From: Methylotenera sp.
Lineage (GTDB): Bacteria; Pseudomonadota; Gammaproteobacteria; Burkholderiales; Methylophilaceae
Direction of reading: 5' to 3'
Length of the DNA stretch: 27,817 nucleotides
NCBI GenBank assembly: GCA_005791685.1
Contig: SXVG01000030.1
Span: 1-27,817, forward strand
How positions within the stretch are numbered: position 1 is the first letter of the stretch; each line of letters opens with the position of its first letter. Below, piece by piece: positions 20,245 to 27,817 of this stretch. The notes below the pieces were generated by a model. It made no database searches. It was given only the letters and a program-made list of their open reading frames with translations, and was not told the DNA's origin. The translations under genes and the position numbers were made by a program.

Positions 20245-22653
20245 ATGACTCTGATTGCGCTGATGTTTGTTTTTGCTGCATGGGTGGTGCAGCAAATGGC
20301 GCAATTACCCAGCCCACATGCCTTGTTATGGCTAGCTTTGGCGGCCAGTTTGGTTTTTTTTGCGGCTTGCCGTTATGCTTGGGCTGGCCATCTAAAAACC
20401 TGCTTGCTGGGCTTGGGGGCTTTTTTATTAGGTTTCTGCTGGACCAGTAGCTTAGCTTTATGGCGCATGAGCGATGCCTTGCCGCCAGTGTGGCAGCAAA
20501 AAACCATAGAAGTCATCGGGGTGGTGGCCAGCGTGCCCGAGGTGACTGAGCGTGGTCTACGCTTTCGCTTTGATGTGGAAAGCGTACTGACAAAAGCTGC
20601 GATTGTTCCTCGGCATATCAGCCTGAATTATTACGCCAACAATCCCTACCACGATCGCAAAGATAAAAATTCTTCCACACAAGTTTCGACCGCCAGTACG
20701 TCACCCAATCCGTTTCATGCCGGGCAGCGCTGGCAATTGTCTGTGCGTTTAAAACGTCCGCATGGCGCCAGCAACCCGCACGGTTTTGATTTCGAAGCTT
20801 GGGCGCTGAGTGAAAGTATTCGTGCCAGTGGGAGTGTTAAAAGTAAAGCCGGCATGCGTAAGTTGACGGATTTTGTTTGGCAGCCTGGCTATGTAATCGA
20901 GCGTGTGCGTGAGCTTGTTGGGCAGCGTATTGTGCGAGTCTTGGCTGAGCGGCCTTATAGCGGAATTATTCTGGCCTTGGTCATGGGCGACGATAGTCAG
21001 ATTAAGGCCGACGATTGGCAGGTGTTCTTACGCACAGGCACCAGTCATTTGATGTCTATTTCTGGTTTGCATATCACCATGCTGGCGGGTTTGGCCTTTG
21101 CTGTGGCCAGTTTTATTTGGCGGCGCAACCCCCAATGCGTGATGTTTTTACCCACGCGGAAAGCCGCCACCATGGCTGGGGTGATGGCCGCCTTGGCATA
21201 TGCTTTGCTGGCTGGATTTTCCGTGCCTACCCAGCGTACATTTTACATGCTGCTGGTGTTGGCCATGGCTTTATGGTCAGGCCGGCAGTTAGGGGTGACG
21301 CAAGTGTTGACTGTGGCTTTGTGGGTGGTGGTAGCGCTGGATCCTTGGGCCGTAAATGCACCCGGGTTTTACTTATCTTTTGCTGCCGTGGCCATCATGG
21401 CTTACGCATTAAATGGCGGCATCGCCCAGCTTAGCTGGTATAAGGCGGCATTAAAAACACAGTGGGCCGTCACCATAGGCATGCTGCCGGCGGTATTAAT
21501 TTTATTTAATCAAACGTCGATTGTTTCTCCAATTGCCAATGCGATTGCCATTCCATTGATTAGTTTTATTGTGACGCCCTTGGCTTTGTTGGGCAGTTTC
21601 TTGCCCATGGATGGGCTGTTGTATTTAGCTTATGCGGCTTTAGACGGTTGCATGCATTTACTCCATGGCTTAAATAGTTGGCCAGTCTCTACCTGGCAGC
21701 AGCAGGCGCCCGCCACTTGGACCTTGCTGCCCGCACTGGTGGGAGTTTTGTGGTTATTGTTGCCCAGTGGATTTCCTATGCGTTATTTAGGCTTGCTTAT
21801 GTTTTTGCCTATGCTATCGCCCTTGCCTGCGCGGCCGTTGCTAGGAGATATGAAAGTAACGGTGCTAGACGTGGGGCAGGGCTTGAGCGTGGTTGTGCAA
21901 ACGGCTAAGCATACGCTGCTTTATGATGCTGGCCCTAAGTATGACAGCCAAAGTGACGCCGGCAGTCGCATCGTTGTGCCATATTTGCGCGGCATAGGGG
22001 TGGCTAAATTAGATGGGTTTGTGGTCAGTCATAATGACATAGACCACAGTGGCGGCATGCAGGCTGTGATGAACTTAATGCCTGTAACTTGGTTGGCCAG
22101 CTCTTTGCCGGCAGTGGTAGATGTTTCAACCGTCCCGCAACGCTTGACTTGCTTTGCTGGGCAAACCTGGACCTGGGATGGGGTGCGTTTTGACATGCTT
22201 TATCCAAGCATGACAAGTTATGCCTATGCCGATATTAAAGATAATAATCGCAGTTGCGTACTCAAGGTGAGCAGTCAATCCGGCAGTTTGCTGTTGACGG
22301 GGGATGTTGAGCAGATGGGTGAGCGCGCTTTGTTGGATGCCGCAAAGGATGTTTTATCTAGCGACGTTTTGCTGGTGCCGCATCATGGCAGCAGAACTTC
22401 ATCTGGCGTTGATTTTATAGAGGCGGTTGGGCCTACCATCAGTATATTTACCGTGGGTTATTTAAATCATTACCAGCATCCCAACCCCGAAGTGTGGGCT
22501 AGACACCTAGCGCTAGGTGGTTTTTTGTATCGTTCCGATTATGCTGGGGCAGTAGAGATGCATTTTACGCAGGACTCTGAAACGCGCAGTGGAAATATCC
22601 ATTTGCGGCCTTGGCGTAGCCAGTATCGGCGTTATTGGCATGATGATTATTAG
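20245..22653 (+). CDS. comEC: ComEC/Rec2 DNA uptake channel protein
   Basis: ComEC passes single-stranded transforming DNA across the inner membrane. The 802-residue protein is full length. Two or three N-terminal membrane helices (about 1-75) are followed by an OB-fold-like domain (about 85-205), which carries a polar Ser/Thr/Asn-rich loop near residues 130-155. The competence domain with many helices follows, including the typical LALVMGDDSQI and GTSHLMSISGLHITMLAG. A metallo-beta-lactamase domain begins around residue 536 (VTVLDVGQGLSVVV) with metal ligands in SHNDIDHSGG (H596, D598, D600, H601), GDVE (D687) and VPHHGS (H713, H714). All look intact, so uptake ability is plausible together with PilT. 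The start has no clear ribosome site. A TTGCTC/TAAAGT promoter for exbB follows its end. Confidence 0.96.
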   Translation: MTLIALMFVFAAWVVQQMAQLPSPHALLWLALAASLVFFAACRYAWAGHLKTCLLGLGAFLLGFCWTSSLALWRMSDALPPVWQQKTIEVIGVVASVPEVTERGLRFRFDVESVLTKAAIVPRHISLNYYANNPYHDRKDKNSSTQVSTASTSPNPFHAGQRWQLSVRLKRPHGASNPHGFDFEAWALSESIRASGSVKSKAGMRKLTDFVWQPGYVIERVRELVGQRIVRVLAERPYSGIILALVMGDDSQIKADDWQVFLRTGTSHLMSISGLHITMLAGLAFAVASFIWRRNPQCVMFLPTRKAATMAGVMAALAYALLAGFSVPTQRTFYMLLVLAMALWSGRQLGVTQVLTVALWVVVALDPWAVNAPGFYLSFAAVAIMAYALNGGIAQLSWYKAALKTQWAVTIGMLPAVLILFNQTSIVSPIANAIAIPLISFIVTPLALLGSFLPMDGLLYLAYAALDGCMHLLHGLNSWPVSTWQQQAPATWTLLPALVGVLWLLLPSGFPMRYLGLLMFLPMLSPLPARPLLGDMKVTVLDVGQGLSVVVQTAKHTLLYDAGPKYDSQSDAGSRIVVPYLRGIGVAKLDGFVVSHNDIDHSGGMQAVMNLMPVTWLASSLPAVVDVSTVPQRLTCFAGQTWTWDGVRFDMLYPSMTSYAYADIKDNNRSCVLKVSSQSGSLLLTGDVEQMGERALLDAAKDVLSSDVLLVPHHGSRTSSGVDFIEAVGPTISIFTVGYLNHYQHPNPEVWARHLALGGFLYRSDYAGAVEMHFTQDSETRSGNIHLRPWRSQYRRYWHDDY

Positions 22654-22684
22654 CTTGAAGTCTCGATTGCGCTACACTTCTAGC

Positions 22685-22713
22685 TTGCTCAAATGGGTCG
22701 GACCAGCTAAAGT
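22685..22713 (+). promoter_or_regulatory. Candidate sigma-70 promoter for exbB-exbD
   Basis: TTGCTC (22685-22690), a 17-base spacer and TAAAGT (22708-22713) precede exbB in the 131-base gap after comEC. The predicted leader is about 65 bases and includes the small inverted repeat GGATTAAATCC (22721-22731). I saw no match to a Fur box. Confidence 0.4.
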
Positions 22714-22784
22714 ATTGCAGGGATTAAATCCATTATGCTTTTGGGCGTAATTAATAGATTGTTTGAATTTTAGGGAGTCGCACT

Positions 22785-23390
22785 GTGTGGGAAATTATAG
22801 TAGCTGCAGGTTGGCCTATTTGGCCGCTGATTATTGCATCAGTCGTTGCATTGGCCATCATAGGTGAGCGTGCGTTTGTTTTACGTGAAAGCGCGGTTGC
22901 GCCGGGGAATTTATTGTCCGAAGTGCAAGCTTGGTTGGCTAAAGGCGGCATCACTAAAGACACCATAGCGCGTTTAGAACAGCATTCGATGCTAGGCCGG
23001 TTGTTTGCCAGTGCCTTAAGCAATGCCAGCAATTCGCGCGAAGTGACTAAGGAAGCCATAGAGGAGACAGGTAGAGCGGTGGCGCATGATCTGGACAGGT
23101 ATTTGTCTACCTTGGGCACCATTGCTACGGTTGCGCCCTTGTTAGGTTTGCTCGGCACGGTCATTGGTATGGTGGAATTGTTCGGTGCGTTTACTAACAC
23201 CGGGCACGATATCGCGCAATTTGCGCGAGGCATTTCGGTGGCGCTATACAACACTGCCGCCGGTATCGTCGTAGCCGTACCAGCCATGGTGGCATACCGC
23301 TATTTCCGTTCTCAAGTTGATGATTTGTTAGTGGGCATGGAGCAGCAAGCAATTAAGTTGGTGGAAATCATCCACGGCGAACGTAATTGA
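22785..23390 (+). CDS. exbB: ExbB/TolQ/MotA family proton channel protein
   Basis: ExbB-type proteins form, with ExbD, a proton-driven motor in the inner membrane. The 201-residue chain has a first membrane helix at about 10-30 (IWPLIIASVVALAIIGERAFV), a cytoplasmic loop, and two further helices around 106-128 (GTIATVAPLLGLLGTVIGMVE) and 145-172 (ARGISVALYNTAAGIVVAVPA), the classic TolQ/ExbB pattern with conserved threonines and glycines lining the pore. The start is GTG at 22785 with AGGGAG (22772-22777) 7 bases upstream. exbD follows after 16 bases. No tonB or tolA gene is adjacent, so whether it energises TonB, Tol or another partner cannot be told from the window. Its position before msbA-lpxK-kdsB is common in betaproteobacteria as far as I recall. 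Confidence 0.92.
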   Translation: MWEIIVAAGWPIWPLIIASVVALAIIGERAFVLRESAVAPGNLLSEVQAWLAKGGITKDTIARLEQHSMLGRLFASALSNASNSREVTKEAIEETGRAVAHDLDRYLSTLGTIATVAPLLGLLGTVIGMVELFGAFTNTGHDIAQFARGISVALYNTAAGIVVAVPAMVAYRYFRSQVDDLLVGMEQQAIKLVEIIHGERN

Positions 23391-23406
23391 TGCCTGGGGA
23401 AATAAC

Positions 23407-23829
23407 ATGAATTTTCAACGTGGAAAGCGGCATGAAGATCTCGAGATGAATCTCGTGCCATTGATTGATGTGCTGCTGGTCATCATTATTTTCTTGGTGG
23501 TGAGTGCCACTTTTTCGCGTACCAGTGAATTGCAGATTAATTTACCCACCGCGGAAGCCAATATTCCGCAAGAAAAGCCCTTAACCATAGAGGTGGGGGT
23601 GGATGCCAGTGGTAAGTACGTGGTGAATGGCAAAAGTTTGTCTGATGTAAGTGTGGCTGGCATAGCCAGCGCTTTGCAAGCGGCGGCTAACGGCGGTAAA
23701 GAGCCTACTATTATCATTAATGCCGATGCAAAGAGCACGCACCAGTCTGTGGTGGATGTCATGGAAGCCTCTCGCACGGTAGGCTATACGCACATTACTT
23801 TTGCCACGCAATCGAAAGCCAGCTTTTAA
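23407..23829 (+). CDS. exbD: ExbD/TolR family biopolymer transport protein
   Basis: This is the partner of ExbB. The 140-residue protein has a short cytoplasmic tail, one membrane helix at about 16-35 with the proton-carrying aspartate D21 in LVPLIDVLLVIIIFL, and a periplasmic domain (about 40-140) including LTIEVGVDASGKYVVNGK and TIIINADAKSTHQSVVDVMEA, the expected TolR-like fold. The ATG is preceded by GGGGAAATAAC. It is likely co-transcribed with exbB; msbA follows after a 102-base gap holding a 12-bp tandem repeat. Confidence 0.94.
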   Translation: MNFQRGKRHEDLEMNLVPLIDVLLVIIIFLVVSATFSRTSELQINLPTAEANIPQEKPLTIEVGVDASGKYVVNGKSLSDVSVAGIASALQAAANGGKEPTIIINADAKSTHQSVVDVMEASRTVGYTHITFATQSKASF

Positions 23830-23876
23830 CTGACGCATACTTGGGAATTCGATAAGGCAATGCTGCTCGAGTTTTT

Positions 23877-23900
23877 AAGCCTAGTTATAAGCCTAGTTAT
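23877..23900 (+). repeat. Two tandem copies of a 12-bp unit upstream of msbA
   Basis: AAGCCTAGTTAT occurs twice, end to end and without mismatch (23877-23888 and 23889-23900), starting 55 bases before the msbA ATG. The unit contains TTAT and, across the joint, TTATAA, so it may alter a -10 region. No other copy was noticed in the window. Confidence 0.85.
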
Positions 23901-23931
23901 TTGATGCCCACATCTTTTTCTAAGCGCAGCC

Positions 23932-25659
23932 ATGGCAATTAAAGCGGTCAATTCAACATCGCTCTTTTGGCGCTTGTTTGGCTATGCCAAGCTATACCAT
24001 TGGGTGCTTCTACTTGGCATCTTAGCCCTCACCCTCCTTGCCTTCAGCAATACGGCTTTTTTAGCGATTATCAAGCAAGTGACGGACGAAGGCTTTGTTA
24101 AGCAATCACCAGCTACCGTGGCTTATTTGCCCTTTATGCTATTTTCTTTATTGGTGCTACGTGCCTTATCTGGCTTTGTCTCGGGCTTTTCCATACGGTG
24201 GCTGGCGCGCCGCATGGTAGCGGATGTGCGCTTAGATGTTTTTCGCCAACTCATGCGGTTGCCGGTCAGTTATTTTGATCAACAAGCCGCTGGCGTGCTC
24301 ATTTCGAAATTAAGCTATGACATTGAGCAGATGCTTAATGCAGCCACCAAGGCCACGTTGACTTTGGTGCGAGACAGCCTGACGGCGATGGGCATCATGG
24401 CCTATATGCTGTATTTAGATTGGCGACTGACGCTTATTTTTGTTTTATTAGCACCGCTCATGGTGTTTTATTTGAAGGCCATGACACCGCAATTACGTGC
24501 CGCAGGCAAGGAGGTGCAATCCAGCCTAGGTGACATGACGCAAGTGGCCGAAGAGGCTCTGACTGGTCAGCGCATGGTGAAGATTTTTGCTGCGCAAGCC
24601 TATGAGTATGAGCGTTTTGCTAAGGCGGTCTTAAATAATAGACGCTTGCAAATTCGTTTGGCACGCCTGTCTGGTTTAAATAGCATGGTGGTAGAAATGC
24701 TGGCGGCAGTGGCATTGGGTTTGGTGGTGTATTACGCGGTCGGAAACTTCAGTGCAGGTGAGTTTGCCGCATTTGTCGGGGCTTTGTTAATGTTGATTGC
24801 GCCCATTAAAAATTTAACGGCCATGAATGAGGATGTGCAAGTGGCACAGGCGGCGGCGCAAAGTGTATTTGCTTTGATGGATGTGGAGCCGGAGTCGGAC
24901 GTGGGGCAGCCCATGCCTTTGCGCACGCAAGGCGAAATTGAATTTAAGCAAGTCATGCTGACCTACCCTCATAGCAAACGCTATGCTTTAAAAAACATCA
25001 ATTTCACTATCCAGGCAGGCGAAAAGCTGGCCTTGGTGGGGCGGTCTGGGGGCGGTAAAACCAGCTTGATTAATTTGTTGCCAAGATTTTATGAGTTGCA
25101 GCAAGGGCAAGTATTGTTGGATGGCGTGGATATGCGAGATTTATCTTTGGCGGATTTGCGTCAGCAATTCTCTTTAGTGAGTCAGGATGTCATGCTGTTC
25201 AACGATACGGTATTTAATAATATTGCCTATGGTCTATTACGGAACGCCAGTGAAGCGGACGTGATTGCCGCCGCCAAAGCTGCGCATGCTTGGGAGTTTA
25301 TACAGCAACTGCCCCATGGTTTGCAGCATGAGATTGGCGACCGTGGTCTGCGTTTATCAGGAGGGCAGCGCCAGCGCATTGCTATCGCCAGGGCGATTTT
25401 AAAAAATGCCCCTATACTGCTACTGGATGAAGCGACTTCGGCCTTGGATAGCGAGTCCGAACAACATGTGCAGGCGGCGCTGGATAGCCTGATGAAAAAT
25501 CGCACCAGTATAGTCATTGCGCATCGCTTAAGCACCGTAGAAAATGCCGATTGCATTGTGGTGCTGGAGCAAGGTGAGATGGTTGAAAGCGGATCACACC
25601 AAACCTTGCTTAAAGAAAAAGGCCATTATGCAAAACTCTATCAAAAGCAATTTAGCTAG
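23932..25659 (+). CDS. msbA: Lipid A export ATP-binding/permease protein MsbA
   Basis: MsbA flips lipid A-core across the inner membrane. The 575-residue half-transporter has six membrane helices in its first 300 or so residues (for example HWVLLLGILALTLLAFSNTAF and TLIFVLLAPLMVFYLKAM). Its nucleotide-binding domain has Walker A GRSGGGKT (370-377), the Q-loop FSLVSQDVMLFNDTVFNNIAYG, signature LSGGQRQR (475-482), Walker B ILLLDEATSALD with D499 and E500, and the H-loop IVIAHRLSTVE. Length and spacing match MsbA. The assignment over other exporters rests on the downstream lpxK, an arrangement also known in E. coli. The start has no strong ribosome site. lpxK begins 33 bases after its stop. Confidence 0.94.
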   Translation: MAIKAVNSTSLFWRLFGYAKLYHWVLLLGILALTLLAFSNTAFLAIIKQVTDEGFVKQSPATVAYLPFMLFSLLVLRALSGFVSGFSIRWLARRMVADVRLDVFRQLMRLPVSYFDQQAAGVLISKLSYDIEQMLNAATKATLTLVRDSLTAMGIMAYMLYLDWRLTLIFVLLAPLMVFYLKAMTPQLRAAGKEVQSSLGDMTQVAEEALTGQRMVKIFAAQAYEYERFAKAVLNNRRLQIRLARLSGLNSMVVEMLAAVALGLVVYYAVGNFSAGEFAAFVGALLMLIAPIKNLTAMNEDVQVAQAAAQSVFALMDVEPESDVGQPMPLRTQGEIEFKQVMLTYPHSKRYALKNINFTIQAGEKLALVGRSGGGKTSLINLLPRFYELQQGQVLLDGVDMRDLSLADLRQQFSLVSQDVMLFNDTVFNNIAYGLLRNASEADVIAAAKAAHAWEFIQQLPHGLQHEIGDRGLRLSGGQRQRIAIARAILKNAPILLLDEATSALDSESEQHVQAALDSLMKNRTSIVIAHRLSTVENADCIVVLEQGEMVESGSHQTLLKEKGHYAKLYQKQFS

Positions 25660-25692
25660 CCTCTGAAAGTCCATGGCATGGGGATGTGTTAA

Positions 25693-26703
25693 ATGAAGCG
25701 GTTCTTGCAAAAACAATGGCTAAGCTTCAGCGCTTGGCAGGTTTTATTGTGGCCACCGTCACTTTTTTTTGCCGGACTGGTTGCTTTAAGAAAATGCTTA
25801 TATCGGCATCGTGTATTCAAAACCACGCGTTTAAGTGTGCCGCTGATTGTGGTTGGTAATATTAGTTTGGGCGGCACAGGCAAAACGCCTATGGTGATTT
25901 GGTTGGCCGAGCAGTTGCGTTTGGCGGGATTTAAGCCTGGTATCATCAGTCGTGGTTATGGCGGTGTGCCACAAGGGGCTGTGGCGGTGTTTGCTGATAG
26001 TCCTCCAGCTTTGGTGGGGGATGAGCCGGTGTTGATCGCAAAACGCAGTGCTTGTCCGGTGTTTGTCGGGGTAGATAAGGTGCGGGTTGGACAGGCCTTA
26101 TTGCAAGCTAATCCGCAGTGTGATGTGATTATTAGTGATGACGGTTTGCAGCATTATGCTATGGAGCGAGACGTGGAAGTCGCCTTGCTGGACGGATTCA
26201 GTCGGTTTGGCAACCGCTGCTTACTGCCTGCGGGCCCTTTGCGTGAAGGCGTATCTCGGCTTAACAGCGTGGACGCAGTGGTGGTGTCCGGCGGTGTGCT
26301 GGTCGATTTGCCGGAAATCATGCCGTCCAGGCTGTTTGCCATGAGCCTAGAGGGGGATCATTTTTTTTCTTTAGATCAAGTGCCATCATCCAAGCCTGCG
26401 AGTTATTTTTTTGATAAAAATATTGTGGCCGTAGCCGGCATAGCAAACCCGCAGCGTTTTTTTAACAAATTAACGGCTTTAGGGCTACAATTTGAGCCCC
26501 GTGCCTTTGCCGATCACCATGTTTTTTCGGCGGCAGAGTTAACTGAGTTTGCCAATAAAACTATTTTAATGACAGAAAAAGATGCCGTAAAATGCCTGGG
26601 CTTTACCGATGTGGATGTGTGGTATTTGCCTGTCACTGCAACAATAAGCAGTGCAACTGGCCATTCGCTTATTTCCCTTATATTGCAAAAATTGAGAAAT
26701 TAA
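25693..26703 (+). CDS. lpxK: Tetraacyldisaccharide 4'-kinase LpxK
   Basis: LpxK phosphorylates the 4' position of the lipid A disaccharide at the inner membrane. The 336-residue protein has an N-terminal hydrophobic membrane-anchoring segment (about 12-32, WQVLLWPPSLFFAGLVAL), the P-loop NISLGGTGKTPM (56-67), SRGYGG (86-91), DEPVLIA (110-116), SDDGLQHY (148-155) and GPLREG, all family marks. Two runs of eight T (25763-25770 and 26361-26368) lie inside the frame, but the frame is open. The gene lies between msbA and a Trm112-like gene, from which it is separated by one base. Confidence 0.96.
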   Translation: MKRFLQKQWLSFSAWQVLLWPPSLFFAGLVALRKCLYRHRVFKTTRLSVPLIVVGNISLGGTGKTPMVIWLAEQLRLAGFKPGIISRGYGGVPQGAVAVFADSPPALVGDEPVLIAKRSACPVFVGVDKVRVGQALLQANPQCDVIISDDGLQHYAMERDVEVALLDGFSRFGNRCLLPAGPLREGVSRLNSVDAVVVSGGVLVDLPEIMPSRLFAMSLEGDHFFSLDQVPSSKPASYFFDKNIVAVAGIANPQRFFNKLTALGLQFEPRAFADHHVFSAAELTEFANKTILMTEKDAVKCLGFTDVDVWYLPVTATISSATGHSLISLILQKLRN

Positions 26704-26704
26704 T

Positions 26705-26887
26705 ATGGATACAACATTACTGCAGATTCTAGTCTGCCCGGTGACCAAAGGACCGCTTATTTTTAACAAAGCTAATAATGAGCTTATTTCAAAATCGGCG
26801 CGATTGGCCTATCCGATTAAAGACGGCATACCTGTTATGCTGGAAGAGGATGCGCGTAAATTAAGGGATGACGAAGCCCTTGAGTGA
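26705..26887 (+). CDS. Trm112 family protein (YcaR-like)
   Basis: This 60-residue protein matches YcaR/UPF0434: LLQILVCPVTKGPL (5-18), NELISKSARLAYPIKDGIPVMLEEDAR. Of the three cysteines of E. coli YcaR only C11 remains; the second position is threonine and the third serine, so zinc binding is doubtful. As far as I recall the CPVTKGPL form is frequent in betaproteobacteria. Its cellular role is unknown; the yeast namesake activates methyltransferases. It starts one base after lpxK and overlaps kdsB by 20 bases, so the three are probably translated from one message. Confidence 0.92.
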   Translation: MDTTLLQILVCPVTKGPLIFNKANNELISKSARLAYPIKDGIPVMLEEDARKLRDDEALE

Positions 26888-27674
26888 CGCATCGACTGTT
26901 TTAAAGGCACCGCAGTTCTATGTGGTGATTCCAGCTCGCTATGCCAGTGCTAGATTGCCGGCTAAGTCGCTGCTGGATATTGCGGGCAAGCCTATGGTGG
27001 TTTGGGTGGCTGAACGCGCCACGCAAAGTGGGGCCGCGCAAGTGATCGTTGCCACCGATGATGCGCGAATTAAGCAAGCGGTTGAGCAACACGGGTATGG
27101 CGCATTGATGACCAGTGCAGCGCATTTGAGTGGTACCGATCGTATTGCCGAAGTGGCCCTGCAGCAAGCTTGGTCAGACGAGACTATCGTGGTGAATGTT
27201 CAAGGTGACGAGCCTTTGATAGAGCCTAGTTTGATTGCGGAGGTGGCGGCGCTGTTGAATAGGAATGAACAAGCAGCGATGGCCACCGCCTGCCATGTGA
27301 TAGATAAAAAAGCCGATTACTTGAATCCTAATGTGGTGAAGGTGGTGCTGGATGCGCAAGCGTATGCTATGTATTTTAGTCGCGCACCTATTCCCTATAA
27401 CAGAGGCGCGTTAGCGGAGCTTGAGTGGCCCCATTCTATGGTTGCATATAGGCATGTAGGCATTTATGCCTACAGGGTTAAATTTCTTAAGCAGTACGCC
27501 AGTAGCTTGCCCGGCACCCTAGAGCAGATTGAATGCTTGGAGCAATTGCGCGCCTTGCAGCAGGGGCATAAAATTGCTGTCCACATAAGCGGTCGGGCGC
27601 CGGCAAGCGGCGTAGATACGCAAGAAGACCTTGATGCAGTGCGCGCCTGCTTCCAATCCAAGCTGAAGCCATAG
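26868..27674 (+). CDS. kdsB: 3-deoxy-manno-octulosonate cytidylyltransferase (CMP-Kdo synthetase)
   Basis: KdsB activates Kdo with CTP to give CMP-Kdo for the LPS inner core. The 268-residue protein shows the nucleotide-binding VVIPARYASARLPAKSL (19-35), VATDDARI (61-68), MTSAAHLSGTDRIAEVA (81-97), VNVQGDEPLIEP (109-120), YFSRAPIPYNR, RHVGIYAYRV and LEQIECLEQLRAL, the standard family path. The ATG at 26868 lies within the Trm112-like gene (20-base overlap) next to an AAGGGA sequence; TTG at 26880 is a less likely alternative, since homology starts about residue 16. The gene ends the lpxK-Trm112-kdsB unit. No terminator hairpin is visible in the 116 bases before the tRNA. Confidence 0.96.
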   Translation: MTKPLSDASTVLKAPQFYVVIPARYASARLPAKSLLDIAGKPMVVWVAERATQSGAAQVIVATDDARIKQAVEQHGYGALMTSAAHLSGTDRIAEVALQQAWSDETIVVNVQGDEPLIEPSLIAEVAALLNRNEQAAMATACHVIDKKADYLNPNVVKVVLDAQAYAMYFSRAPIPYNRGALAELEWPHSMVAYRHVGIYAYRVKFLKQYASSLPGTLEQIECLEQLRALQQGHKIAVHISGRAPASGVDTQEDLDAVRACFQSKLKP

Positions 27675-27728
27675 ATGCCAGCGTTTCATGCGATCCAATC
27701 AATCTGGCAAAGAAAGCGGCAAATAACC

Positions 27729-27757
27729 TTGCGCTAAAAGGCTAGGTTTGCTATAGT
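27729..27757 (+). promoter_or_regulatory. Sigma-70 promoter for the initiator tRNA
   Basis: TTGCGC (27729-27734), 17 bases, and TATAGT (27752-27757) give a near-consensus promoter that predicts a start near 27764 and a 5' leader of roughly 25 bases. A TCGAC/GTCGA inverted repeat (27766-27770 and 27780-27784) lies in that leader. Confidence 0.65.
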
Positions 27758-27790
27758 CTCACCTCTCGACGGCACTTAAGTCGAATCGGA

Positions 27791-27817
27791 CGCGGGATGG
27801 AGCAGTCTGGCAGCTCG
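27791..27817 (+). tRNA. Initiator tRNA-fMet(CAU), 5' part (cut by window edge)
   Basis: The last 27 bases match the start of bacterial initiator tRNA. They comprise the acceptor strand CGCGGGA with the initiator-type C at position 1, T8, G9, a D-stem GAGC (27800-27803) paired with GCTC (27813-27816), and a D-loop with the paired G. It matches the E. coli tRNA-fMet 5' half except at a few positions. The anticodon lies outside the window, so the assignment rests on the 5' half only. Confidence 0.85.

Noticed and set aside
21015..21434. Open frame of 139 codons inside comEC in another frame
   Set aside because: It overlaps conserved competence-domain sequence and its composition (Trp, His and Arg rich) is that of a shifted frame.
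25763..26368. Two runs of eight T within lpxK as possible phase-variation tracts
   Set aside because: The frame is open, lpxK is normally essential, and runs of this length occur by chance in such sequence; there is no supporting repeat structure.
26705..26887. Loss of two of the three YcaR cysteines in the Trm112-like protein
   Set aside because: This looks like a lineage variant common in betaproteobacteria rather than decay; the rest of the protein is well conserved.
1..27817. Search for mobile elements, CRISPR arrays, DNA uptake sequence repeats and integrase or attachment sites
   Set aside because: No transposase, integrase, spaced repeats or recurring uptake-type words were found. The tRNA at the right edge could be an integration target, but the sequence beyond it is not available.

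Overview
The window looks like ordinary chromosome from a Gram-negative bacterium, most likely a betaproteobacterium. The LPS genes (msbA, lpxK, kdsB), lipoprotein export genes (lolC, lolD) and type IV pilus motors (pilT, pilU) point to a diderm. The betaproteobacterial placement is an inference from gene order (comEC-exbB-exbD-msbA-lpxK-Trm112-kdsB; yqgE-ruvX-pyrR-pyrB-pyrC'; yggS-proC-yggT divergent from pilT-pilU) and from the protein variants (RibB with a degenerate GCH II-like tail, metal-site-less PyrC'). No 16S or other decisive taxonomic marker is present. Coding density is very high. No gene-free stretch exceeds 300 bases; the longest is 315-507, which holds the ilvB promoter. I saw no insertion sequence, prophage, CRISPR array, toxin-antitoxin pair or integron.

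Layout. (1) 1-1380, minus: 5' end of ilvB (acetolactate synthase), with nadC (NAD synthesis) upstream of it. (2) 1495-2112, plus: a glutathione S-transferase. (3) 2119-3736, minus: nudJ-mnmA (Nudix hydrolase and tRNA 2-thiouridylase). (4) 3844-5996, plus: maf and rng. (5) 5999-10118, minus: yggS-proC-yggT plus a dynamin-like GTPase, tightly packed. (6) 10238-12444, plus: pilT-pilU. (7) 12460-18138, minus: ribE-ribBA-yqgE-ruvX-pyrR-pyrB-pyrC', joining riboflavin and pyrimidine synthesis. (8) 18234-27674, plus: lolC-lolD-comEC, then exbB-exbD, msbA, lpxK, a Trm112-like gene and kdsB, an envelope-biogenesis block. (9) 27791 to the end, plus: the first 27 bases of an initiator tRNA-fMet with a good sigma-70 promoter.

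How the genes work together. Blocks 6 and 8 include the pilus retraction motors and the ComEC channel, two main parts of a DNA-uptake route. Block 8 also makes the CMP-Kdo donor, the lipid A 4'-kinase and the lipid A flippase, and releases lipoproteins from the inner membrane. Block 7 supplies flavin and UMP precursors.

No previously undescribed system is evident. The points most worth a second look are a PilU whose Walker B glutamate is replaced by alanine (residue 211), and the ribE/lolC divergent pair, where both start codons sit 6-7 bases after an extended -10 element with no Shine-Dalgarno sequence, suggesting leaderless transcripts. Degenerate enzyme domains (PyrC', the RibBA tail), three TTG starts and a palindromic -10 region follow.
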